From a virus: 20,295 nucleotides of DNA. Where the stretch lies: positions 1-20,295 of the IMG/VR virus record IMGVR_UViG_3300027320_000066, one strand, 5' to 3'. Under the pieces are notes generated by a model. It searched no databases and was not told the DNA's origin. It saw only the letters and a program-made list of their open reading frames with translations. Of this stretch, positions 12,636 through 20,295 are shown piece by piece (within the stretch, counting starts at the first letter, position 1; each line of letters begins with the position of its first letter). The position numbers and the translations under genes were made by a program.

Positions 12636-12660
12636 GGGTAGCAGAAATGTTACCCTTTTT
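12636..12660 (+). terminator. Rho-independent terminator after the tRNA-like element
   Basis: An 8-bp stem GGGTAGCA (12636-12643) with TGTTACCC (12648-12655, one G.T pair) closes a GAAA tetraloop, followed by five T. It ends the transcript carrying the 12237 gene and the tRNA-like element before the tail operon. Confidence 0.88.
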
Positions 12661-12667
12661 CTGTTTC

Positions 12668-12684
12668 AATAGCTTTGCTATTTT
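12668..12684 (+). terminator. Second, weaker terminator hairpin in tandem
   Basis: AATAGC (12668-12673) pairs with GCTATT (12677-12682) around a TTT loop, followed by TTGTTT. It lies directly downstream of the stronger terminator and may act as a backup. The rest up to 12730 is A/T-rich with no recognisable TAnnTTTG box. Confidence 0.55.
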
Positions 12685-12730
12685 GTTTAATACAATTTCA
12701 CATAAAAGTTATTATTAAATAAAAAACTTT

Positions 12731-13408
12731 ATGAAGTTAGAAATTTCTATACCTACATCTTTAAAAGAAATAACATTAGAACAATACCAAAGATTTACAA
12801 GTATAGCTAAATCAAATCCTGAAGGTGATTTTTTGCAGCACAAGATGATTGAAATATTTTGTAATGTTTCACTAAAAGAAATATCACTAATGAAGTTAAA
12901 GGATATTAACGCAATAACAAATAAGTTAGGCGAAATGTTCAATAACAACTATCCATTAATTCAAACATTTAAACACAATGGTTTAGAGTTTGGTTTTATT
13001 CCTAATTTAGACGAAATCAGTTTAGGAGAATATACCGATTTAGAAACATATATTTCTGATTGGGATAATATGCACAAAGCAATGGCAGTTTTATACAGAC
13101 CTGTAATAAACAAGCTAAACAAGAAATACCTAATAGAAGAATACAAAGGTTCAGCAGAATATGCAGAAGCAATGTTGCAAATGCCTTTAGATGTAGCTTT
13201 AGGTGCAATGGTTTTTTTTTATCATTTAGGCAACGCATTGTTGATGTCTACCCTGAATTATTTGGAGAAGGACAAAGCTCTGATGGATTTAGCCGAGAAG
13301 CACAGTTTGGACGCGAATGGAGTTGGTATAGTTCCTACTATGGTCTTGCTCAGGGAGACATTAGAAGATTTGATGAAATTTCAAAACTTCGGCTTACAAC
13401 CTGTTTAA
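12731..13408 (+). CDS. Tail-module protein, zero-frame product (225 aa), candidate tail assembly chaperone
   Basis: First gene of the tail operon. The N-terminal 160 residues look well conserved (IPTSLKEITLEQYQRF, then FGFIPNLDEISLGEYTDLET at about 87-106, a pattern I associate with Bacteroidetes phage structural-module proteins). The codon string GTT TTT TTT TAT at 13211-13222 is a T9 tract where the -1 frame becomes open. After it the zero frame continues 62 codons but switches to TTG, CTG, GAG and GAC codons that are otherwise rare here. This suggests that the overlapping -1 frame imposes the main constraint. The function as a chaperone is inferred from the frameshift layout; the gene is not directly next to the tape measure as in lambda. 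Confidence 0.78.
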   Translation: MKLEISIPTSLKEITLEQYQRFTSIAKSNPEGDFLQHKMIEIFCNVSLKEISLMKLKDINAITNKLGEMFNNNYPLIQTFKHNGLEFGFIPNLDEISLGEYTDLETYISDWDNMHKAMAVLYRPVINKLNKKYLIEEYKGSAEYAEAMLQMPLDVALGAMVFFYHLGNALLMSTLNYLEKDKALMDLAEKHSLDANGVGIVPTMVLLRETLEDLMKFQNFGLQPV

Positions 13409-13482
13409 CATATTTAACATTTGAAAAAGAAAAAAACGAATTAGAAGCACAACAACTAAGAAGAAATGAAAACATATTATAA
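12731..13482 (+). CDS. Predicted -1 frameshift fusion product (about 250 aa)
   Basis: Reading -1 at T_TTT_TTT (13213-13219) adds 87 residues ending at TAA 13480-13482. That frame has no ATG, GTG or TTG from its last upstream stop (13066) to its end, so it can only be made by frameshifting or by an indel. Its protein is convincing: FGREWSWYSSYYGLAQGDIR followed by LTTCLTYLTFEKEKNELEAQ. The W-x-WY...LA.GD pattern recalls the C-terminal parts of frameshifted tail assembly chaperones. Its codons (GAA, GGA, GAT, AGA) match the genome better than those of the zero frame. It overlaps the next gene by 17 nt, like other real genes here. A missing T in the sequence would give the same picture. Confidence 0.65.
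13213..13219 (+). other. Candidate -1 ribosomal frameshift site (T-tract)
   Basis: Nine T (13212-13220) within GTT TTT TTT TAT provide the slippery heptamer T_TTT_TTT in the correct phase for a -1 shift. A weak hairpin CAAC-GCATT-GTTG (13231-13243) starts 10 nt downstream; no strong stimulatory structure is obvious. Transcriptional slippage on T9 adding one T would have the same result. Confidence 0.6.
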
Positions 13483-13927
13483 AGTTACAGAAGCACTAAG
13501 AGATTCACTACTACAAGATGGTATAGTAAACAACTGTTCTACAGGTGATATATTCAACGTAGATTTAAACAAGCGTACTATATTCCCTTTAGCACACGTT
13601 ATTGTAAATAGTGTAGCAGAATCAGCAAGTGGTAATACAAACCTATTTAATGTTTCTGTATTGCTTATGGATGTTTGCGATATTTCACCGGATGAATCTA
13701 CTGATTTATGGTTAGATAACGATAACGAGCAGGATATATTTAACACGCAATTTGAAGTAGGTAAAAGATTTGTTGAATCAATGCGTAGAGGCGATTTATA
13801 CACCTTAGGATTTCAATTAAATGGCAATGCAAATTACGAAGCGTTTAGTGATAGATTCGAAAACAAGTTAGTAGGTTGGACAATTACATTTAACGTAGAA
13901 GCAGCAAACGATACAACTATCTGTTAA
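13466..13927 (+). CDS. Putative tail completion/terminator protein (153 aa)
   Basis: A 153-residue protein of the size of tail terminators, beginning with a helix (YYKVTEALRDSLLQDGIVNN) and continuing with strands (IFPLAHVIVNSVAES, NLFNVSVLLMDVCDIS, LVGWTITFNVEA). The build resembles small tail-completion proteins that have an N-terminal helix with a VN or VT...GDI turn and a beta sheet. Between the frameshift gene and the HK97 gp10-like gene it is in the expected place for a connector or tail-terminator protein. The assignment is by length, pattern and position, not by clear homology. It is coupled to the next gene (TAATG). Confidence 0.6.
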   Translation: MKTYYKVTEALRDSLLQDGIVNNCSTGDIFNVDLNKRTIFPLAHVIVNSVAESASGNTNLFNVSVLLMDVCDISPDESTDLWLDNDNEQDIFNTQFEVGKRFVESMRRGDLYTLGFQLNGNANYEAFSDRFENKLVGWTITFNVEAANDTTIC

Positions 13928-14466
13928 TGGCGTATAATTTAGTAAATACACAAAAGACATTAGAACGCTTTAGGGATTACGTAATACAACAAAGTAGAAC
14001 TAATCTAACTAAAGGCGGTAAGAACGTTACAAGCAATTTGTATAGCCAATTAAGAGGTGAAGTAAAAGCAATGCCTAATTCAATAGGTGTTTATTTTGAA
14101 ATGCCTGAATATGGCCAATATCAAGACAAAGGAGTAAAGGGTAAATTAAGTTCATTAAAAGCACCAAACTCACCGTTTAAATTTGGTTCAGGTACAGGAA
14201 AAAAAGGTGGATTAACTGAAGGAATAAACAAATGGGTAAAAGCACGTAGAATACAATTTAAAAAGAAAGACGGTAAATTTATGTCTTATGAATCTACTGC
14301 ATTTATGATTACACGCAGTATTTATAATAAAGGAATAAGACCAAGTTTATTTTTTACAAAACCATTTGAAGCAGGATATAAGAAATACATAACAGAAGAT
14401 TTGATAAAAGGATTCGCATTAGATGTAGAAGATTTAATGAAAACAAGTTTAAAAGACATAAAATAA
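13927..14466 (+). CDS. HK97 gp10-like neck/tail completion protein
   Basis: A 179-residue protein with an N-terminal helix (TQKTLERFRDYVIQQSRTNL) and the segment PEYGQYQDKGVKG (60-72), typical of HK97 gp10/Mu gpG-like neck proteins, where it follows a strand ending in a Tyr-rich turn. The C-terminal half contains the usual IRPSLFFTKPFEAGYKKY (about 136-153), equivalent to the (R/P)P.PFl.PA stretch of that family. The role is in head-tail joining or tail completion. It shares TAATG-type overlaps with both neighbours. Confidence 0.72.
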   Translation: MAYNLVNTQKTLERFRDYVIQQSRTNLTKGGKNVTSNLYSQLRGEVKAMPNSIGVYFEMPEYGQYQDKGVKGKLSSLKAPNSPFKFGSGTGKKGGLTEGINKWVKARRIQFKKKDGKFMSYESTAFMITRSIYNKGIRPSLFFTKPFEAGYKKYITEDLIKGFALDVEDLMKTSLKDIK

Positions 14467-15566
14467 TGAAAGTAATAAATGCACGTTCACCATACTTTGT
14501 AGAAGTAGAAGAAGTAGACCAAGTAGCAGCACAATTAAGATTATTTATTTGGAATAAAGGTGAAACAGAACCTGCTACACCTACATACACTATTGAAAAG
14601 AAAATACCTTCTACAACGCAACCTTTAATTGTGTTTAATATATCACCTTATATTGCAGAACAAATAGAAACAATAGATGCGTTCACAAGGTCTTACGCTC
14701 ACGAAGATGAAAATGATATGTGGGTTTATGTACGTGCTGAATGGTATTATAATGTTGCAGACGATAAAACGTGGGTGCTTGTACGTGAAATTAATTACAT
14801 TGGTGTAAGTGGGTTTAATAATTATTTAGGTGGTGCAAATCAAGATACAACTGCACCTATTGTTTATTTAACTAATCCTACAATTACGCAGTATTATAAC
14901 GAAACTTTAGCGCAGGATAAATTACCATACTTTAACGTATTAATTGAACACGATGGAGTTTCACTAACTGAAGCAAAGTGGACAAATAGAAGAACTAATA
15001 CTTCAAGCACACAAGTACTATTAGACGATTCGTTTGCTGCTGATACATATATTTTTATGATACCTGCTAAAGATGCAGGAATAGCAGACCATAATTTTGG
15101 AAACGATATAATAATAGAATCAGAATTAACAGGCACACTACAACCTACAGTTACTTTTTTACCTGTGTGTGAATCTAAATACACCCCTGTAATTTGTGAA
15201 TTTATAAACAGATTTGGTGGATGGCAATTTCTTACATTTTTTAAAGCACAAACAAATAACGTAGAAGTTAAGAATAGTGAATTTAGATTACTACCTGATT
15301 TTTGGGATTACAATCCGTTAAGGAATCAAACACAACAATTTAATTTTAATGGAACGCAAAGTGTTAAACTAAACACAGGTTGGGTAGATGAAAACTATTC
15401 TGATTTGATGTTTGATTTAATGGCTTCAGAAACCATTTTATTAGATAACAAACCTGCTAACATTAAAACTAAATCTATGCCTATTAAAACAGGTTTAATG
15501 GATAAGATGATTAATTACGAAGTTGAGTTTACATATTCTTACAATCTAATAAACGATGTAGTATAA
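14466..15566 (+). CDS. Virion structural protein, probably tail-associated (366 aa)
   Basis: A 366-residue protein rich in beta-strand patterns and Thr/Asn/Asp, without membrane segments. Notable parts are an N-terminal strand-rich domain (about 1-115), a linker with TTAPIVYLTNP (128-138), and a C-terminal domain with VICEFINRFGGWQFLTFFKA (about 239-258), resembling structural proteins of flavobacterial phages. Its place between the gp10-like protein and a large tail protein suggests a tail tube, tail sheath-like or distal tail component. I cannot decide which. It overlaps the next ATG by one base. Confidence 0.7.
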   Translation: MKVINARSPYFVEVEEVDQVAAQLRLFIWNKGETEPATPTYTIEKKIPSTTQPLIVFNISPYIAEQIETIDAFTRSYAHEDENDMWVYVRAEWYYNVADDKTWVLVREINYIGVSGFNNYLGGANQDTTAPIVYLTNPTITQYYNETLAQDKLPYFNVLIEHDGVSLTEAKWTNRRTNTSSTQVLLDDSFAADTYIFMIPAKDAGIADHNFGNDIIIESELTGTLQPTVTFLPVCESKYTPVICEFINRFGGWQFLTFFKAQTNNVEVKNSEFRLLPDFWDYNPLRNQTQQFNFNGTQSVKLNTGWVDENYSDLMFDLMASETILLDNKPANIKTKSMPIKTGLMDKMINYEVEFTYSYNLINDVV

Positions 15567-17941
15567 TGCAAAGTGTAGAAATATATATTTACGTTGATGG
15601 TGTAGCAAATAGAATTGAATTGTTTGGCGATGAAAAAATTTCAGTCGTTTCAAGCATACAGAATTTTAGCGATTTAGGGAAGCTGTTTACGGATTATTCA
15701 AATAGCTTTACAATTCCTGCAAGTAAACATAACAACGCTATTTTACGCCATTGGTACGAATCAGCAGTAGGTGAAACAAACTTAGAAAACCCACAAGATG
15801 TAGATGGTGCTTTCGACCATAGAATAAAGTATTTCGGATTTATTGAAATAGATACTATTCCTTTTCGAGATGGTAAATTTACAATGGACAAAGCCAATAA
15901 GAAAAATGGTTTTATAGAATCTTATACAATTAATTTTGTTGGTAACTTAGTTCAGTTAAAAGACAAGTTCAAGGCTGATAAATTAAACACATTAGCAAAC
16001 GAAAATAACGTAAGCTATTACAATCAATTAAACTTTGGCTACACATTAACAAACGTATTCAGTAGATGTACAAGTTCACCTACACTTGATGTAGCCTTTC
16101 CATTATCGGGTAGCACACGTAGGTTTGAATTTAATACAGGCGATATTGTAAACGATATTGCTTTATTAAGTGGTGGCATTAACTATCAGGAGTTATTCCC
16201 TGCAATTAGAGTTACAAAGATTTTAGAGTACATACAATCAGCATACGGATTAGAATTTACAGGTGAGTTTTTAAATAGTCAAACTTTTAGTAAATTGTTT
16301 TTGTATTGTAAAAATTCTGAAACATTAAGAGTTTCAACTGAATTAATGAGAATTAATTTAACAAGCCAAACAGGAACACCTGCAATAGGTACAGAATATA
16401 ACTTAACTACCGATACTTTAAACGTACAACGCAGACAAATTTATATGGAAGGATTGTCGAGTAGTTACATTACTGACTTCCCGCAATCAAACAGGTTCAA
16501 TATACAAATAACAACAAGTTCAACAGATTACAATGTACACGTTTATAATAATGGACAACCATTTGTTAGTTTCTTAAATCAAAGTGGAACACAAGCGCTA
16601 CAATTTTTAAATGTAGGTGATTTTTTTACAGATGTTTACAATTTTACATTTTTTATAAATTCAGATTTAGGCCCTGTAACTTTTACAAGTACAATAATTA
16701 GTTCATATACTAAAATAATTGATGGTGATATTTATTCAGCTACACACCGAGCGTTTGGAACATCACAAACTACTTTAGCTAACTTGAATATTAGAAACTA
16801 TGTACCTGATATAACGGTTACTGATTTTATAACAGGTTTAGTTAAAATGTTTAATATGGTAATTGTACCTACTGCTGAAAATACATTTGAGTTTTTACCT
16901 TTAGAAAAATGGTATCAGGATGGCGATACAATAGACATTACTAAATTTATTCAGGCAAATGAATTAGAAATAGGTAAACCTAAACTATTTAAACGGATTG
17001 ATTTTAAACACGAAACTTCAGAAAATGTTTTAAATAATTTTTATAGAAGTGCAAACAATAACCAAGAATATGGCGATGTGTTTTTTGAAAATCCTAATTC
17101 AGCGTTTACAGAAAATTACGAAGTTAAAACACCTTTTGAAGATGTAATTTGGGAACGTACAACAGGCGAAAACTTTCTAACTACTACGATGTGGGATAAA
17201 GACCAAAACCCATATACACCTAAACCTGTTTTAATGTACGATAATGGTTTAAGTGATTTGGGCGCATATTGGTATATGATTGATGGTTTGGGTAATGATT
17301 TTGGAGATTTTAATTACACACGTTTTTCAAATGAAATACAATTAGCGGCAAGTGATTTATCATACTTACAAACTTTAAATTGGGGTGTAGAAAATTCAGT
17401 ATGGAATTTAACATTTGCACCTAATGGATTATATCAGCAGTTTTATAGTCAATACATAAACAACTTATACAACCAACGCACAAGGGTAATAAAAGCAAAA
17501 GGAAATTTTAATCCTTATTTATTAGCTTCAATTAAACTAAATGATAGGGTAATAGTTTCTAATAAACGATATATTATAAACACACTTACAACTGATTTAA
17601 CAACAGGTGAAGTAGAATTAGAACTACTAAACGATTTCAGGGATATATTGCAGAATACAACATATTTAAGATTTTCTAACATACCTTTTTTACAAGTAGA
17701 TAACACGGCACAAGTAGTTCAATTTATAATATACAAAAACAACTACGATACATTTGATGTAAAACTATCTACAGACTTTTTAAGTTACCCACTAACAACT
17801 GATAACGATGCTGATATATTATTAAATGTAACTATTCCTGCAAATGCAACGGCAGCCGATAGAAGTGATTTTGTAGTATTAGAATACTTTAAAAACGGAG
17901 TTGGAACTATAATACAAATACCTGTAATACAATATGCTTAA
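15566..17941 (+). CDS. Large tail/baseplate structural protein (791 aa)
   Basis: The largest gene in the window. It begins with a beta domain (VEIYIYVDGVANRIEL) and the segment FTDYSNSFTIPASKHNNAIL (41-60), recurrent in Bacteroidetes phage tail proteins. The middle is strand-rich with Thr/Ser/Asn; ITDFPQSNRFNIQITTSSTD looks like a host-exposed insert. A hub-like part follows, with LVKMFNMVIVPTAENTFEFL and DITKFIQANELEIGKPKLFK. The C-terminal 90 residues may be a separate Ig-like domain. No enzyme motif was seen. Baseplate hub or receptor-binding functions are inferred from size and from the position upstream of the tape measure. Confidence 0.68.
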   Translation: MQSVEIYIYVDGVANRIELFGDEKISVVSSIQNFSDLGKLFTDYSNSFTIPASKHNNAILRHWYESAVGETNLENPQDVDGAFDHRIKYFGFIEIDTIPFRDGKFTMDKANKKNGFIESYTINFVGNLVQLKDKFKADKLNTLANENNVSYYNQLNFGYTLTNVFSRCTSSPTLDVAFPLSGSTRRFEFNTGDIVNDIALLSGGINYQELFPAIRVTKILEYIQSAYGLEFTGEFLNSQTFSKLFLYCKNSETLRVSTELMRINLTSQTGTPAIGTEYNLTTDTLNVQRRQIYMEGLSSSYITDFPQSNRFNIQITTSSTDYNVHVYNNGQPFVSFLNQSGTQALQFLNVGDFFTDVYNFTFFINSDLGPVTFTSTIISSYTKIIDGDIYSATHRAFGTSQTTLANLNIRNYVPDITVTDFITGLVKMFNMVIVPTAENTFEFLPLEKWYQDGDTIDITKFIQANELEIGKPKLFKRIDFKHETSENVLNNFYRSANNNQEYGDVFFENPNSAFTENYEVKTPFEDVIWERTTGENFLTTTMWDKDQNPYTPKPVLMYDNGLSDLGAYWYMIDGLGNDFGDFNYTRFSNEIQLAASDLSYLQTLNWGVENSVWNLTFAPNGLYQQFYSQYINNLYNQRTRVIKAKGNFNPYLLASIKLNDRVIVSNKRYIINTLTTDLTTGEVELELLNDFRDILQNTTYLRFSNIPFLQVDNTAQVVQFIIYKNNYDTFDVKLSTDFLSYPLTTDNDADILLNVTIPANATAADRSDFVVLEYFKNGVGTIIQIPVIQYA

Positions 17942-18083
17942 ACAAATATTAGAACTTCTGCAATGCACAGAGCATTACGGACAAAGCGAATTAATAGAAA
18001 TTGCTAAAGGTAAATACGAACTACCTAAAACATTTAAAAAAGGATTTACACAACTTAAAAGGGAATTAAAATGTCTGAAATAA
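17934..18083 (+). CDS. Small hypothetical protein linking the tail gene and tape measure (49 aa)
   Basis: This short frame overlaps the large tail gene by 8 nt and the tape measure by 13 nt, filling the gap exactly. Helical and basic: LKQILELLQCTEHYGQSELI, then FKKGFTQLKRELK. The position directly before the tape measure is that of tail assembly chaperones in many siphoviruses, but at 49 residues this is too small for a known one. No frameshift signal is seen here. Confidence 0.62.
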   Translation: MLKQILELLQCTEHYGQSELIEIAKGKYELPKTFKKGFTQLKRELKCLK

Positions 18084-19933
18084 AGGTAATTGAATTACAA
18101 GTAAAAACAAACTTAGACAATGCTAATTCAGGTCTTGGAAGGTTTAAAACAGGATTAAAAGAAGTAAGTAACCAAGCTAAAGAAACTACGCAAAGTGTTA
18201 CAGGAATGTCTAAAGTTGAAGGCACTATTAACGCTATTGGTGATGGTGTAGGCAAACTAAATCCTGCGTTTGGTGCAGCAGTAAAAGGTGCAAATGGTTT
18301 AATACTTAAAATGTGGGAAATGGTCGCCAACCCTATTGGCGCTATTTTAGCAGGTATTGTTATTACTGCTAAATTTCTATATGAGGCTTTTCAAAGTAGT
18401 GTAGCAGGTGGTAAAGAATTAAAAACAATTTTTGCAGGAATTAGCGCAGTTGGTACACAAGTAAAAGATGCTTTATTTGGCTTAGGCAGGGCATTAATAA
18501 ACGTATATACTGCGGCTTATAAATTCATTACTTTAGATTTTGCAGGTGCAATGGAAAGTATGAAAGATGCGAATAAAGAAGCTACAGAATCTTTTAAACA
18601 ATTAGGTAATGCTGCTGATGGAACTACATTTAAAATTATTAAGAACTTAGAAAAACAACAACAAGCAAACGATAAAGCACGAAAAGTACAAGCGGTAGTA
18701 CAATCTGAAACAAATAAATTACTTGTACAATCACGTGAAATATTAACTGATGAAACTGCTTCAATAGCTGCAAAGAAAAAGGCATTAGAAGAAGTAACAA
18801 AAGCAGAAAAAGAATCAAGTAAAGAAAAAGTAAGAATTGCAGCAGAAGATTTGCGTATATTAAAAGAAAAAGCAGTAGCATTAGGTGGCGAAGCAGAAAA
18901 GAAAATGAAAGGTGAAATTCGTGAAGCTACTATAGCTTTAAACGAAGCAGAAACTGAAAATGCAATGACAGGTATTAAGTTGAATAAACAACGTAAAATG
19001 TTATTGCGCCAAGAATCAGCAGATGCAAAAGCAGCAGCCGATGCAAGAATAGAACAATTAAAAATACAAGAAGAAGCTGAAAAAAAGGCTTACGATGAAA
19101 GACAAAAAAGAGCAAGTGATTTAGGAAAAGATGCGGAATCAAGATATGATGCTTTATTAAAAGCAGAATCAGATGCACGTGAAAGAAATCGCTTGGCTTT
19201 AATGACAGACCAAGAAAAAGATTTAGAATTAATAAATCAAAAATACGATACGCAAATACAAAAAGCTAAAGAAGCAGGTATTTCAACTGTTGCATTAGAA
19301 ACTGCTAAATTAAATGAACTAAATGATGTTAATTTAAAATATCAAAAAATAACTTATGATGCAGAAGAAGAAAATTCAAAGAAAAAAATAGCAAATGCAA
19401 AAGCAGAAGCTGATGCAAAAAAAGCTATTCAAGATGCTTCATTTTCGGTTGCTGAAGGTGGAATAGGTTTAATTAAAAATTTATTTGAAAAAAATAAAGG
19501 TATTCAAAAAGCAGCTATTATAGCAGAAAACGCAATAGGTATAGCGAAAATTTTAATTAATACAAATGCCGCAAATGCTGCAGCTAATTTAAAATATGCT
19601 TTAGTTCCCGGTGGTCAGGCTTTAGCAGCAACTGAAATAGCTTTAAATAAAGTTAGTGCAGGTATAGGTATTGCTTCTTCTGTTTTAGCAACAACAAAAG
19701 CATTAAGCGCTTTAGGTGGTGGTGGAGCAGGTGGTGGTAATGCACCAAGCGGGACAGCAAGTAGTGGTAATGCTCCGCAATTTAACGTAGTAGGTGCTAC
19801 AGGTGTAAATCAATTGGCAGGTGCAATTAGCAATAGAGAACAACAACCTGTCCAAGCGTATGTAGTAGCAAATAACGTAACTACTGCGCAAGGTTTAGAT
19901 AGAAACATAATTCGTTCAGCTACATTAGGATAA
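18071..19933 (+). CDS. Tail tape measure protein
   Basis: A 620-residue protein with tape-measure architecture. There is an N-terminal helical part (VKTNLDNANSGLGRFKTGLK), a hydrophobic region at about 82-107 (WEMVANPIGAILAGIVITAK), and a long charged Ala/Lys/Glu coiled coil (about 195-455). A second hydrophobic stretch follows at about 458-540 (AAIIAENAIGIAKILI; VSAGIGIASSVLATTKALSA), then a Gly-rich flexible segment near 546-555 and a Gln/Asn-rich C-terminus. By the usual 0.15 nm per residue, the tail would be roughly 90 nm, indicating a siphovirus-like tail. No peptidase or lytic domain is visible. It ends the tail module; a 197-nt spacer follows. Confidence 0.88.
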   Translation: MSEIKVIELQVKTNLDNANSGLGRFKTGLKEVSNQAKETTQSVTGMSKVEGTINAIGDGVGKLNPAFGAAVKGANGLILKMWEMVANPIGAILAGIVITAKFLYEAFQSSVAGGKELKTIFAGISAVGTQVKDALFGLGRALINVYTAAYKFITLDFAGAMESMKDANKEATESFKQLGNAADGTTFKIIKNLEKQQQANDKARKVQAVVQSETNKLLVQSREILTDETASIAAKKKALEEVTKAEKESSKEKVRIAAEDLRILKEKAVALGGEAEKKMKGEIREATIALNEAETENAMTGIKLNKQRKMLLRQESADAKAAADARIEQLKIQEEAEKKAYDERQKRASDLGKDAESRYDALLKAESDARERNRLALMTDQEKDLELINQKYDTQIQKAKEAGISTVALETAKLNELNDVNLKYQKITYDAEEENSKKKIANAKAEADAKKAIQDASFSVAEGGIGLIKNLFEKNKGIQKAAIIAENAIGIAKILINTNAANAAANLKYALVPGGQALAATEIALNKVSAGIGIASSVLATTKALSALGGGGAGGGNAPSGTASSGNAPQFNVVGATGVNQLAGAISNREQQPVQAYVVANNVTTAQGLDRNIIRSATLG

Positions 19934-20130
19934 ATAAAAACTATTAAAAAACATATTACTATAAATAAAAACTTGCGCTGTTAAGTATTGATTTTAAAGG
20001 GATTTTTAATTTAATAAACAAACTAAAAAAAAACAACAGGTAATATATAAAATAAATAAAGTGCCTTAAAACGCAAAAAAACGCTATTTAAAACAAAATC
20101 AATAAAATTTAATTTTAAAATAAAAACAAA
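19934..20130. other. Non-coding spacer between tape measure and head gene, with an inverted repeat
   Basis: A 197-nt A-rich gap without a convincing reading frame. It contains an interrupted inverted repeat: TTGCG (19973-77) + TTAAG (19981-85) opposite CTTAA (20065-69) + CGCAA (20072-76), with 79 nt between the arms. No GTTAAA pair, TAnnTTTG box or T-tailed terminator hairpin was found. It probably holds the leader and promoter of the head operon, possibly one read by the phage sigma factor. Confidence 0.4.
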
Positions 20131-20295
20131 ATGCGAATAGTAGAATTAATATTAGATGATGATAAAGCTACAGGTGTAGAAGCTATTTCTATTGTAGAAA
20201 ATCCTGCAATAGAAGAAAACTTTGTAGCACTAAATAAAGAAATAGAAATTAAACTTGCTGAAGTAGATTCTGATAAAAGAATTTTAATGGGTGCT
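20131..20295 (+). CDS. XkdF-like head protease/scaffold protein, 5' part only
   Basis: Fifty-five codons, open to the end of the window. The start MRIVELILDDDKATGVEAIS, followed by IVENPAIEENFVAL and later DKRILMGA, matches the opening of XkdF-like putative serine proteases and head-maturation proteins in Bacteroidetes phages (the pattern GvEaIS.V.nPAIe.nF and RILMG). If correct, head genes begin here, after the tail module. The catalytic region lies beyond the window. The ATG is preceded by an A-rich leader. Confidence 0.68.
   Translation, partial: MRIVELILDDDKATGVEAISIVENPAIEENFVALNKEIEIKLAEVDSDKRILMGA

Noticed and set aside
13069-13482. The -1 frame as an independent gene
   Set aside because: There is no ATG, GTG or TTG codon in this frame downstream of the stop at 13066, so independent initiation is unlikely; frameshifting fits better.
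13477-13803. 108-codon minus-strand frame opposite the putative tail completion gene
   Set aside because: It lies wholly opposite a better-supported gene that is coupled to its neighbours; the other minus-strand frames in the window fail the same way, and no minus-strand promoter or terminator pattern is seen.
18639-18881. Leucine-rich frame on the minus strand within the tape measure gene
   Set aside because: It is the complement of the Lys/Glu/Gln-rich coiled coil, which produces Leu/Phe strings; there is no start signal or independent support.
1-20295. CRISPR array, insertion sequence or rRNA gene
   Set aside because: No spaced identical repeats, transposase-like frame with terminal inverted repeats, or rRNA-like sequence was seen in the window.

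Overview
This is a stretch of a tailed double-stranded DNA phage (or prophage) genome, most likely from a host in the Bacteroidetes/Flavobacteriia. The evidence is the very low GC content, every gene on the + strand with tight ATGA/TAATG overlaps, starts preceded by A-rich leaders instead of strong Shine-Dalgarno sequences, and intergenic TAnnTTTG boxes, which match the Bacteroidetes -7 promoter element. A PBSX-type terminase, an HK97 gp10-like protein and a 620-residue tape measure point to a siphovirus-like particle. No integrase, lysis gene, portal or major capsid gene is visible here.

Layout. (1) 1-2020, recombination: a 44-residue basic protein, a NinG/Rap-like HNH protein, two tiny proteins, an ERF annealing protein and an SSB, with terminators at 664-691 and 1999-2020. 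(2) 2032-5274, replication and regulation: a RepA/RecA-like ATPase with a degenerate P-loop, small unknowns, a sigma-70-like factor, a Cys-rich protein, a gene broken by an A10 tract, a DUF3310 protein, and a terminator. (3) 5353-9394, nucleotide and DNA-modification block: a FEN-like 5'-3' exonuclease, a DUF6378-like protein, a GT-B-type glycosyltransferase candidate, a thymidylate-synthase-family enzyme with the Asn-to-Asp change typical of dCMP hydroxymethylases, and a GIY-YIG-like/MazG fusion. (4) 9394-10492: a stand-alone DnaA domain-IV-like protein and several tiny, partly membrane, proteins. (5) 10533-12509: terminase small and large subunits plus two small proteins. (6) 12515-12684: an atypical tRNA-like element followed by tandem terminators. 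(7) 12731-19933, tail module: a protein with a probable programmed -1 frameshift at a T9 tract, a tail-completion candidate, an HK97 gp10-like protein, two large structural proteins and the tape measure. (8) 20131-end: the start of an XkdF-like head protease/scaffold gene.

How it fits together. NinG, ERF and SSB form a recombination set. The ATPase, the DnaA-like protein and the exonuclease would serve replication. The hydroxymethylase-like enzyme, glycosyltransferase and MazG domain together suggest that the phage makes and decorates a modified pyrimidine in its DNA. Four related promoter-proximal elements (two GTTAAA boxes 11 nt apart upstream of TAnnTTTG, at 700, 5279, 8353 and 12164) probably co-regulate the non-structural operons; two of them sit directly behind a GGTAG-type terminator. 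The most notable items are the frameshift gene at 12731, the putative DNA hypermodification cassette at 6549-8357, the shared regulatory element, and the aberrant tRNA-like element.
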